Part shown: in pieces, positions 8,324 to 15,143 of the stretch
Numbering within the stretch: position 1 is the stretch's first letter
How the letters are laid out: the number at the start of each line of letters is the position of its first letter
From: an uncultured Synechococcus sp.
Lineage (GTDB): Bacteria; Cyanobacteriota; Cyanobacteriia; PCC-6307; Cyanobiaceae
Reading direction: 5' to 3'
DNA length: 16,121 nt
Assembly: GCA_937930135.1 (NCBI GenBank)
Contig: CALGVO010000164.1
Location: 1 to 16,121, forward strand
Notes under the pieces: model-generated
Seen by the model: the letters and a program-made list of their open reading frames with translations, nothing else
What the model was told of the DNA's origin: nothing
Databases searched by the model: none
Program-made: the position numbers and the translations under genes

Positions 8324-8327
8324 AGTG
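8315..8327. promoter_or_regulatory. CACTG-ATA-CAGTG inverted repeat, candidate operator between rpe and glpX
   Basis: A perfect 5-bp inverted repeat with a 3-base spacer, in the shared upstream region of two divergent Calvin-cycle genes. It overlaps the putative -35 of rpe and an extended -10-like element for glpX. Arms of the same sequence recur upstream of gnd (12331-12344). A regulator is not identified. Confidence 0.4.
8318..8326 (+). promoter_or_regulatory. Candidate extended -10 element for glpX
   Basis: TGATACAGT fits the TGnTAnnnT extended -10 pattern (TACAGT matches four of six consensus bases). No good -35 is seen. Transcription would start near 8333, giving a leader of about 126 bases with a hairpin in it. 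Weak evidence. Confidence 0.27.
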
Positions 8328-8357
8328 AGCCGCGCTTAAGAGCTGGAAAGCCCTGCG

Positions 8358-8389
8358 GCATCGCGCCCCTGGCCCAGGCCTGCCGATGC
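8358..8389 (+). promoter_or_regulatory. Possible hairpin in the glpX leader
   Basis: GCATCG (8358-8363) pairs perfectly with CGATGC (8384-8389). Inside is a second inverted repeat, CCTGG-C-CCAGG (8368-8378), which could form a 4-bp stem with a 3-base loop. The structure sits about 70 bases before the glpX start. There is no T-tract, so it is not an intrinsic terminator. It may affect leader stability or be chance in GC-rich DNA. Confidence 0.3.
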
Positions 8390-8458
8390 TCTCGGCGAGT
8401 CCCAGACCGGTCCGCACCGCTCTCCGTTCGCTGCAATCGTCCCCAACGCCGCACACCC

Positions 8459-9463
8459 GTGGATCGCACTCTCATCCAGGAAATACTTGAGGTCGTGGAG
8501 CAGGCGGCCATCGCCTCCGCTCGCCTCACCGGTCTCGGCAAAAAGGATGAAGCCGATGCCGCTGCAGTGGAGGCCATGCGTCAGCGCATGGGCCAGATCC
8601 AGATGCAGGGCCGGATCGTGATCGGCGAAGGCGAGCGTGACGAAGCGCCGATGCTTTACATCGGTGAAGAAGTGGGCAGCGGAACGGGTCCCGGCGTCGA
8701 CTTCGCCGTTGACCCCTGTGAAGGCACCAATCTCTGCGCCAACAACCAGCGCGGTTCGATGGCCGTGCTCGCGGCTTCCGATCGTGGTGGTCTGTTCAAT
8801 GCCCCCGACTTCTACATGAAGAAGCTGGCCGCTCCTCCGGCCGCCAAGGGCAAGGTGGACATCCGTAAGTCGGCCACCGAAAACATCAACATCCTCAGCG
8901 AGTGCCTCGGCCTGGCGGTGAGCGAGCTCACAATCGTGGTGATGGATCGGGCCCGCCACAAGGATCTGATCGCTGAAATTCGCGCCACCGGTGCCCGTGT
9001 GCAGCCCATCTCCGATGGTGATGTGCAAGCGGCCATCGCCTGTGGCTTCGCCGGCACCGGCACCCACTGCCTGATGGGCATCGGCGCCGCCCCTGAGGGG
9101 GTGATTTCCGCCGCTGCCATGCGCGCCCTCGGCGGTCACTTCCAGGGCCAGCTCGTTTATGACCCTGCCGTCGCCCAAACCAAGGAATGGGCCGATCTCA
9201 CCAAGGAGGGCAACCTGGCTCGCCTGGCCGAGATGGGGATCAGCGACCCCGACAAGATCTATGAAGCCGAGGAGCTCGCTTCCGGTGAGCACGTGGTATT
9301 CGCCGGCAGCGGGATCACCGACGGCCTCCTGTTCCACGGCGTTAAGTTCGAGAAGGATTGCACCCGCACCAGCAGCCTGGTGATCAGCAATCTCGACAAC
9401 ACCTGCCGCTTCACCAATACGGTGCACATCAAGGACGGCGCCCAGAGCATCGCTCTGAGCTGA
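8459..9463 (+). CDS. glpX: Class II fructose-1,6-/sedoheptulose-1,7-bisphosphatase (GlpX type)
   Basis: A 334-residue cyanobacterial-type bifunctional phosphatase, dephosphorylating FBP and SBP in the Calvin cycle. Motifs are GEGERDEAPMLYIGEEVG (residues 56-73, metal-binding acidic cluster), VDPCEGTNLC (84-93, the class II form of the DPxxG metal motif) and MGIGAAPEGVISAAAM toward the C-terminal part. GTG at 8459 gives the expected N-terminus MDRTLIQEILEVVEQAAIASA. Between GEEVG and VDPC there are only about ten residues (SGTGPGVDFA), shorter than I recall for the Synechocystis enzyme, whose loop holds a redox Cys; Cys87 and Cys93 are still present. It is divergent from rpe and followed 34 bases later by hemA. 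Confidence 0.96.
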   Translation: MDRTLIQEILEVVEQAAIASARLTGLGKKDEADAAAVEAMRQRMGQIQMQGRIVIGEGERDEAPMLYIGEEVGSGTGPGVDFAVDPCEGTNLCANNQRGSMAVLAASDRGGLFNAPDFYMKKLAAPPAAKGKVDIRKSATENINILSECLGLAVSELTIVVMDRARHKDLIAEIRATGARVQPISDGDVQAAIACGFAGTGTHCLMGIGAAPEGVISAAAMRALGGHFQGQLVYDPAVAQTKEWADLTKEGNLARLAEMGISDPDKIYEAEELASGEHVVFAGSGITDGLLFHGVKFEKDCTRTSSLVISNLDNTCRFTNTVHIKDGAQSIALS

Positions 9464-9497
9464 TCACCGTTTCGTCTGGATTCGAGGAATTCACTCC

Positions 9498-10814
9498 ATG
9501 CATATTGCCGTCGTCGGCCTCAGTCATCGCACGGCACCCGTTGAAGTCCGGGAAAAGCTCAGCATCCCGGAGCAGACCATGGAGTCCTCGCTCCAGACCC
9601 TTCGGGACCATGAGCAGGTGCTTGAGGCGTCGATCCTCAGCACCTGCAACCGGCTTGAGATCTACACCCTGGTGCAGCATCCCGAGCTGGGTATGTCCGC
9701 CGTGCGCGAGTTTCTCAGCGGTCATTCCGGTCTGCCGACCGATGACCTCACCCCCCATCTCTTCACCTATCACCATCAGGACGCTGTGGCCCACCTGCTG
9801 CGGGTGTCCGCCGGGCTCGACAGTCTGGTGCTGGGCGAGGGTCAGATCCTGTCCCAGGTGAAGAAGATGATGCGCCTGGGCCAGGAGCACAAATCGATCG
9901 GCCCGATCCTCAACCGTCTCCTCACCCAGGCGGTGAGCACCGGGAAGAGGGTGCGAAGTGAAACGAACCTCGGCACCGGTGCGGTGTCGATCAGCTCGGC
10001 TGCGGTGGAGCTGGCCCAGTTGAAGCTCGGCCAGGCCCGGGGCCTCGATCAGCTGGTCACCCTGGAATCTGAGCAGGTGGCCGTGGTGGGTGCCGGCCGC
10101 ATGAGCCGATTGCTGTTGCAGCACCTGCAGGCCAAGGGCTGTTCCGGTGTGGTGCTGCTTAACCGCACTCGTGAGCGGGCCCAGATGCTTGCCGCTGACT
10201 TCCCCGGGCTGCCGGTGCAGTGCCGCACCCTGGATGAGCTTGACCATTGCCTGAGCACCTGTTCCCTGGTGTTCACGAGCACGGCGGCGGATGATCCGAT
10301 CATCGATGCCGCTCGCCTGCAACGGCTGAATCGGCGCAGCTCCCTGCGTCTGATCGACATCGGCGTGCCCCGCAACATCGCTTCTGATGTGGCTGGCATC
10401 GCCGGCGTTGAAGCCTTCGATGTGGACGACCTCCAGGAAGTGGTGGCGCGCAATCAGGAAGCGCGCCAGCAGGTGGCCCGTGAAGCCCAGGGCCTCCTGG
10501 ATGAGGAGGGGCGTCTGTTCCTGGAATGGTGGGACAGCCTGGAGGCGGTTCCCACGATCAACCGCTTACGTTCAGCCCTCGAGCAGATCCGCTCGGATGA
10601 ACTTCAGAAGGCCCTCAGCCGCATGGGGCCCGATTTCTCTGCCCGGGAGCGCAAGGTGGTGGAGGCCCTCAGCAAGGGCATCGTCAACAAGATCCTGCAC
10701 ACGCCCGTGACCCGTTTGCGCAGTCCCCAGCCCCGTCAGGATCGTCAGCAAGCCCTGCGGGTTGTGGAACAGATTTTCGAGCTGGAGTTGGATCCAGCCT
10801 CCACCGAGGCCTGA
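9498..10814 (+). CDS. hemA: Glutamyl-tRNA reductase
   Basis: A 438-residue enzyme that reduces glutamyl-tRNA(Glu) to glutamate-1-semialdehyde with NADPH, the first committed step of haem, chlorophyll and bilin synthesis. The N-terminal catalytic domain has GLSHRTAPVEVREK (residues 7-20) and STCNRLEIY (48-56) with nucleophile Cys50, and later VLGEGQILSQVK. The NADPH-binding Rossmann motif VVGAGRM is at 196-202. The C-terminal helical dimerisation domain follows, ending with an extended charged tail. ATG 9498 is preceded by GAGGA at 9484-9488, a fitting Shine-Dalgarno with 9-base spacing. Length is typical of cyanobacteria. Confidence 0.98.
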   Translation: MHIAVVGLSHRTAPVEVREKLSIPEQTMESSLQTLRDHEQVLEASILSTCNRLEIYTLVQHPELGMSAVREFLSGHSGLPTDDLTPHLFTYHHQDAVAHLLRVSAGLDSLVLGEGQILSQVKKMMRLGQEHKSIGPILNRLLTQAVSTGKRVRSETNLGTGAVSISSAAVELAQLKLGQARGLDQLVTLESEQVAVVGAGRMSRLLLQHLQAKGCSGVVLLNRTRERAQMLAADFPGLPVQCRTLDELDHCLSTCSLVFTSTAADDPIIDAARLQRLNRRSSLRLIDIGVPRNIASDVAGIAGVEAFDVDDLQEVVARNQEARQQVAREAQGLLDEEGRLFLEWWDSLEAVPTINRLRSALEQIRSDELQKALSRMGPDFSARERKVVEALSKGIVNKILHTPVTRLRSPQPRQDRQQALRVVEQIFELELDPASTEA

Positions 10815-10953
10815 GACCTCGACCGTGCGATCGGCCAGCGCAGCAGTCCAGACCTGATTCCCAGCATTCTTGACCGATCTTCGTCGGATGGCGGTTGGAA
10901 TGGCGCAATGTCCGGTAAGTTTGCACGCGCAACGCCGATCTGAAGGGGGCGGC

Positions 10954-12249
10954 ATGAAGCGCGTTCTGGCCATCATTCTGGGGGGAGGGGCAGGAACCCG
11001 TCTCTACCCGCTCACCAAGATGAGGGCCAAGCCGGCCGTCCCCCTGGCGGGAAAATATCGATTGATCGATATTCCGATCAGTAACTGCATCAACTCCAAC
11101 ATCACCAAGATGTATGTGTTGACGCAGTTCAACAGTGCCTCGCTGAATCGACACCTCTCCCAGACCTACGACCTCAGTGCAGGTTTCGGTCAGGGGTTTG
11201 TGGAGGTGCTGGCGGCGCAACAGACTCCCGAGAGTCCGTCCTGGTTCGAGGGCACCGCCGATGCGGTGCGCAAGTATCAATGGTTGTTTCAGGAATGGGA
11301 TGTTGACGAATATCTGATCCTTTCCGGAGATCAGCTCTACCGAATGGACTACAGCCTGTTCGTGGAGCATCACCGCCAGTCGGGTGCCGATCTCACCGTG
11401 GCTGCCCTGCCTGTGGATCCCCAGCAGGCTGAGGCGTTTGGCCTGATGCGCACCGATGCCCATGGCACGATCCAGGAGTTCCGTGAGAAGCCCAAAGGGG
11501 ACTCCCTCAAGGAGATGGCCGTGGACACCTCCCGCTTCGGCTTGTCGCCGGAATCGGCTGAGCAGAAGCCCTATCTGGCCTCGATGGGGATTTATGTGTT
11601 CAGCCGTAAGGCGCTGATCGATCTCCTCAACGATCACCCCCAACATAAGGATTTCGGCAAGGAGGTTATTCCTGAGGCCCTGGCGGGTGGCATGACGCTC
11701 AAGAGTTATGTGTTTGATGATTATTGGGAAGATATCGGCACGATCGGTGCCTTTTATGAGGCCAATCTGGCCCTGACCCAGCAACCCTCACCGCCCTTCA
11801 GCTTCTACGACGAAGACTTCCCGATTTACACCCGGCCCCGTTATCTGCCGCCCAGCAAACTCGTGGATGCTCAGATCACGGAGTCGATCATTGGCGAGGG
11901 CACCATTCTCAAGGCATGCAGCATTCACCATTGCGTTCTGGGTGTGCGCAGCCGCGTCGAAAACGACGTAGTGCTCCAGGACTCGCTGCTGATGGGGGCT
12001 GATTTTTTCGAATCCTCCACTGAGCGCGCCGTTCTCAGTGAGCGAGGTGGCATTCCGGTGGGTGTGGGTCAGGGCACCACGGTGAAGCGCGCCATCCTCG
12101 ACAAAAACACGCGGATTGGATCCAACGTCACCATCGTCAACAAAGACCACGTGGAGGAAGCCGACCGGCCTGAGCTCGGTTTCTACATCCGCAACGGCAT
12201 CGTTGTTGTGGTGAAAAATGCCTCCATCCCCGATGGCACGGTGATCTGA
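10954..12249 (+). CDS. glgC: Glucose-1-phosphate adenylyltransferase (ADP-glucose pyrophosphorylase)
   Basis: A 431-residue enzyme making ADP-glucose from ATP and glucose 1-phosphate, the control point of glycogen synthesis. The nucleotidyltransferase domain has GGGAGTRLYPLT (residues 10-21), KPAVPLAGKYRLIDIPISN, WFEGTADAVRKYQW and ILSGDQLYRMDY (catalytic-type Asp126). FREKPKG, MGIYVFS and DYWEDIGTIGAFYEANL follow, then the left-handed beta-helix regulatory domain. Lys384 (ILDKNTRIG) and Lys421 (VVVVKNASIPDG) align by distance from the C-terminus with the 3-phosphoglycerate activator lysines of the Anabaena enzyme. ATG 10954 has GAAGG at 10942-10946 as a good Shine-Dalgarno. The frame extends further upstream, but that part is not protein-like for the family. 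Confidence 0.98.
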   Translation: MKRVLAIILGGGAGTRLYPLTKMRAKPAVPLAGKYRLIDIPISNCINSNITKMYVLTQFNSASLNRHLSQTYDLSAGFGQGFVEVLAAQQTPESPSWFEGTADAVRKYQWLFQEWDVDEYLILSGDQLYRMDYSLFVEHHRQSGADLTVAALPVDPQQAEAFGLMRTDAHGTIQEFREKPKGDSLKEMAVDTSRFGLSPESAEQKPYLASMGIYVFSRKALIDLLNDHPQHKDFGKEVIPEALAGGMTLKSYVFDDYWEDIGTIGAFYEANLALTQQPSPPFSFYDEDFPIYTRPRYLPPSKLVDAQITESIIGEGTILKACSIHHCVLGVRSRVENDVVLQDSLLMGADFFESSTERAVLSERGGIPVGVGQGTTVKRAILDKNTRIGSNVTIVNKDHVEEADRPELGFYIRNGIVVVVKNASIPDGTVI

Positions 12250-12280
12250 TCCCGACCCCCGTGTCGCCGTCGATCACCTC

Positions 12281-12293
12281 CCTCTGACAGAGG
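12281..12293. promoter_or_regulatory. CCTCTG-A-CAGAGG perfect inverted repeat after glgC
   Basis: A 6-bp perfect inverted repeat around a single A, 31 bases after the glgC stop. As RNA it would be a 5-bp stem with a GAC loop; CAC (12275-12277) and GTG (12296-12298) could add pairs below a small internal loop. No T-tract follows, so it is either a weak glgC 3' structure, a factor-dependent stop, or an operator for gnd. Confidence 0.35.
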
Positions 12294-12326
12294 TTGTGCA
12301 GGTTGCAGCCGAATCGCTCCGTCGTG

Positions 12327-12350
12327 GTCACACTGACGCCAGTGAATGAC
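12327..12350. promoter_or_regulatory. GTCA-CACTG-ACGC-CAGTG-AA-TGAC inverted repeat in the gnd leader
   Basis: CACTG (12331-12335) and CAGTG (12340-12344) form a perfect inverted repeat with a 4-base centre; GTCA (12327-12330) and TGAC (12347-12350) extend it past a 2-base bulge. It ends 11 bases before the gnd ATG. It could be an operator, or an RNA hairpin that limits ribosome access, since no Shine-Dalgarno is seen here. Its CACTGA/CAGTGA arms match the repeat at 8315-8327. Confidence 0.4.
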
Positions 12351-12361
12351 TTCACAGATCC

Positions 12362-13780
12362 ATGTCCAAGGCGCACTTCGGTCTGATCGGTCTCGGTGTG
12401 ATGGGCGAAAATCTCGTCCTCAACGCTGAACGCAACGGCTTCTCCAGCGTCGTTTACAACCGTACCTACGCCAAAACGGAGGAGTTCCTCGCCGGGCGCG
12501 GTGCCGGCCGCAACATCCAGGGCGCCACAGACCTTCAGGATTTCGTCAACAAGCTGGAGCGTCCTCGTCGGATCCTGATGATGGTGAAGGCCGGTGGCCC
12601 GGTCGACGCTGTGATTCAGCAGATCTCCCCCTATCTGGAGGAGGGTGATCTGCTGATCGATGGTGGCAACTCGGAATACCACGACACCGAGCGACGGGTG
12701 GCTGAGTTGGAGAGCAAAAGCTTCGGCTTCATCGGCATGGGCGTGTCCGGTGGTGCCAAGGGTGCTCTCGAAGGTCCGAGCATGATGCCCGGCGGCACCA
12801 AGGCCTCCTATGACGCGATTGAGAGTCTGGTCTGCAAGATGGCGGCCCAGGTGGAGGACGGACCCTGCGTCACCTACATCGGGCCCGGTGGCTCTGGCCA
12901 CTTTGTCAAGACCGTGCACAACGGCATTGAGTACGGCATCGAGCAGATCCTGGCCGAGGGCTATGACCTGATGAAGCGGGTGGGCGGCATGAACGGCAGT
13001 CAGATGGCTGATGTGTTCGCCCACTGGAACAGCACCGAGGAGCTTGCCTCTTATCTGGTGGAGATCACCGAGGTGTGCCTGCGCACCAAGGATCCCGACG
13101 ACGGCAGTGACCTGGTGGAGAAGATTCAGGACAAGGCCGGCCAGAAGGGCACCGGCCTCTGGACCGTTGTGAGCGCCCTGCAGATGGGGGCTTCCGTGCC
13201 CACCATCTATGCCTCGCTCAACGGGCGTGTGATGAGCTCGATGAAGGATCAGCGCATCAAGGCTGAAACCATCCTCAGGGGCCCGGTGATCAAGCCCTTC
13301 GACATGGGCAGCCCCGCCGACGGCATGGCGCCGCTCATGGATGCGATGGTGCTGGCCTGCATGGCCAGTTATGCGCAGGGGATGGAGTTGCTGCGCATCG
13401 CTTCCGCTGAGCACAACTACAACCTGCACATGCCCTCGATCGCCCAGATCTGGAAGGGCGGCTGCATCATCCGCGCCCGTCTGCTCAAGCGGATCCAGGA
13501 TGCGTTCAACGCCGATCCCCAGCTGCCCAACCTGCTGATCGACCCCTGGTTTGCCGAGCAGGTGAATCGTCGCCTGCCCGGCCTGGCCAGGATCGTGGCC
13601 GGCGCCGCTGAGGCCGGGATTCCCGTGCCCTGCCTGAGCAGCACGCTCGATTACATCAACAGCTACCGCAGTTCGCGTTTGCCCCAGAACCTGGTGCAGG
13701 CCATGCGCGATTGCTTCGGTTCCCACACCTACGAGCGGGTCGACAAAGACGGTGCCTTCCACACCGAATGGCTGCACTGA
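12362..13780 (+). CDS. gnd: 6-phosphogluconate dehydrogenase, decarboxylating
   Basis: A 472-residue enzyme that oxidises 6-phosphogluconate to ribulose 5-phosphate and CO2 with NADP, the main dark source of NADPH in cyanobacteria. The Rossmann motif GLGVMG is at residues 10-15, with NRT (33-35) in the cofactor 2'-phosphate pocket. Substrate and catalytic residues are IDGGNSEYHDTERR (99-112), GVSGGAKGALEGPSMMPGG (127-145) and GHFVKTVHNGIEYG (179-192), including Lys183, His186, Asn187 and Glu190. The C-terminal tail FGSHTYERVDKDGAFHTEW closes the partner's active site. Length is exactly that of the family. It is followed 10 bases later by pgl, whose Shine-Dalgarno overlaps the gnd stop. Confidence 0.98.
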   Translation: MSKAHFGLIGLGVMGENLVLNAERNGFSSVVYNRTYAKTEEFLAGRGAGRNIQGATDLQDFVNKLERPRRILMMVKAGGPVDAVIQQISPYLEEGDLLIDGGNSEYHDTERRVAELESKSFGFIGMGVSGGAKGALEGPSMMPGGTKASYDAIESLVCKMAAQVEDGPCVTYIGPGGSGHFVKTVHNGIEYGIEQILAEGYDLMKRVGGMNGSQMADVFAHWNSTEELASYLVEITEVCLRTKDPDDGSDLVEKIQDKAGQKGTGLWTVVSALQMGASVPTIYASLNGRVMSSMKDQRIKAETILRGPVIKPFDMGSPADGMAPLMDAMVLACMASYAQGMELLRIASAEHNYNLHMPSIAQIWKGGCIIRARLLKRIQDAFNADPQLPNLLIDPWFAEQVNRRLPGLARIVAGAAEAGIPVPCLSSTLDYINSYRSSRLPQNLVQAMRDCFGSHTYERVDKDGAFHTEWLH

Positions 13781-13790
13781 GGTCAGTTTG

Positions 13791-14507
13791 ATGACCACCT
13801 ATCGCATCGAACGGGCCAAAGATCCCCAGGATCTGGCCCGCCGCGCCGCCGAGCACATCGCCACGGCGATTGATCTGGCCCTCGATCAGCGTGATCGAGC
13901 CCAGATCGCCCTCTCCGGAGGCACAACGCCGGCCAGGGCCTACGAGCTGCTCGGCCAGGAGCATCTGCCCTGGGATCGGGTGGATGTGCTGCTCGGCGAC
14001 GAACGTTGGGTCGCCGCTGATGATGCCTCCAGCAACGCCCTCATGCTGCACAACACGCTCCTGAAGCCAGGCCAGCCGGGTGCACGCGCCTGTTTTCATC
14101 CCGTGCCGACGGTGGAACTGGCGTCGGCCGAGGCCAGTGCCGAGGCCTTTGCGGAGCTTGTGTCGCGCCTGTGCAGCGGTGCACCGCCGGTGTTCGACCT
14201 GATGTTGCTCGGTCTGGGTGATGATGGCCACACGGCATCGTTGTTCCCGGGCACGGAGGCCCCATTGGTGCGCGATCGCTGGACCACGATCGGTCGAGGC
14301 AAGGGTCTGGATCGGATCACCCTCACCGCTCCGGTGCTCAGCGCTGCCCGCCAGGTGGTGTTCCTCGTGAGCGGTGAAGGCAAGCGTCAGGCCCTCAGTC
14401 GATTGCTCGATCCTGCCGAGTCACCTGATCGCACCCCGGCCAAGTTGGTGCAACCGGGGTCGGAGATCATCGTGGTCGCAGATCAGGGTGCCTGTGGGGA
14501 TCACTGA
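13791..14507 (+). CDS. pgl: 6-phosphogluconolactonase (DevB/SOL type)
   Basis: A 238-residue enzyme hydrolysing 6-phosphogluconolactone to 6-phosphogluconate, the step just before Gnd. Motifs are ALSGGTTPARAY (residues 40-51), LGDERWV (68-74) and LGLGDDGHTASLFPG (140-154), all standard for the glucosamine-6-phosphate isomerase-like fold of Pgl. ATG 13791 is used because TGAGGT (13778-13783), which contains the gnd stop, gives a Shine-Dalgarno 7 bases away, implying coupling to gnd. An in-frame extension upstream overlaps the gnd coding end and is rejected. Zwf and OpcA, the other members of the pathway, are not in this window. Confidence 0.96.
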   Translation: MTTYRIERAKDPQDLARRAAEHIATAIDLALDQRDRAQIALSGGTTPARAYELLGQEHLPWDRVDVLLGDERWVAADDASSNALMLHNTLLKPGQPGARACFHPVPTVELASAEASAEAFAELVSRLCSGAPPVFDLMLLGLGDDGHTASLFPGTEAPLVRDRWTTIGRGKGLDRITLTAPVLSAARQVVFLVSGEGKRQALSRLLDPAESPDRTPAKLVQPGSEIIVVADQGACGDH

Positions 14508-14567
14508 TCCCCCTGCGCGGCTTTGGCTCTGAATCATTCAGGATGAAGGATTCCATCCAGCCTCACT

Positions 14568-15143
14568 GTGACCTCCACCCCACCCGAGCCTGCAGCTGAC
14601 GTGCGCGTCATCGCTGCTGGGTCGAGCTTCTCGGAATGGGCCAGTCTCAATGACACGATCATGGGCGGCTCCAGTCGTGCCGGCTGTCGTCTCACTCCCG
14701 AGGGGCTTGTTCTCGAAGGGGAGGTGGTGAGTGAAGGCGGAGGTTTTGTCAGTTGTCGGTCCCCTGTCTACCGACCTCCGCTTGATCTCAGTCGCTATCG
14801 CGGACTGCGCCTGCGTGTGGATGGCGGTGGTCGAACCCTGAAGCTCGCTGTTGCCTGTGCCGATGGAGTGATGGGGTTGACGGAACTGATTCCCGGAGGC
14901 TTGCGATGGGTGGCTCCGTTGCCGACCCTTGCCGAGGGCACCACCACGCTCGAAATCCCGTTCAGCATTCTCAAGCCGGTGGTTCGAGCGCAGCCCGTGA
15001 CCTTTCCTGTGCAGTTTCAGGCTTCTGCTTTGACCCGGCTTCAGCTTCTCCATTCACGATTCGCTGACGACGGGCGTGAGAACTCTGGGTACCGGTCTGG
15101 TTCGATTCACCTGGTCGTTCGCGCGATCGAGGCCTACCGCTGA
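14568..15143 (+). CDS. Stand-alone CIA30 (NDUFAF1-like) domain protein
   Basis: A 191-residue soluble protein. After a short Pro-rich N-terminus it shows a CIA30 galactose-binding-like beta-sandwich: FSEWASLNDTIMGGSSRAG (the diagnostic segment, about residues 21-39), GGGFVSCRSP (52-61) and YRGLRLRVDGGGRTLKLAV. CIA30 domains occur in the mitochondrial complex I assembly factor NDUFAF1 and in the plastid protein HCF173 (fused to an SDR domain); the cyanobacterial stand-alone form is little characterised. No signal peptide or membrane segment is seen. GTG 14568 starts it, with AAGGA (14546-14550) rather far away. It lies 60 bases after pgl and its stop overlaps the next ATG. Confidence 0.85.
   Translation: MTSTPPEPAADVRVIAAGSSFSEWASLNDTIMGGSSRAGCRLTPEGLVLEGEVVSEGGGFVSCRSPVYRPPLDLSRYRGLRLRVDGGGRTLKLAVACADGVMGLTELIPGGLRWVAPLPTLAEGTTTLEIPFSILKPVVRAQPVTFPVQFQASALTRLQLLHSRFADDGRENSGYRSGSIHLVVRAIEAYR

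Noticed and set aside
8270..8458. NtcA-type GTA-N8-TAC site between rpe and glpX
   Set aside because: GTA at 8298 is followed after eight bases by TGA, not TAC; no full site was found.
8336..9427. A 363-codon open frame antisense to glpX
   Set aside because: It mirrors the glpX codon bias; the translation is low-complexity and glpX is clearly real.
10815..10953. Possible glgC promoter with TTGACC (10870-10875)
   Set aside because: No acceptable -10 lies 16-18 bases downstream; the best, TGGAAT, is 19 away and poor.
12137..13798. A 553-codon open frame antisense to gnd
   Set aside because: gnd on the plus strand has all catalytic motifs over its full length. The antisense frame is open because of strong G/C bias at third positions and its translation is His/Gly/Val-rich with no family-like motif.
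1517..14279. HIP1 octamers GCGATCGC at 1517, 5427, 6196 and 14272
   Set aside because: Four copies in 16 kb is above the rough random expectation of less than one, but all lie inside coding regions and the density is low compared with HIP1-rich cyanobacteria; no local function is suggested.
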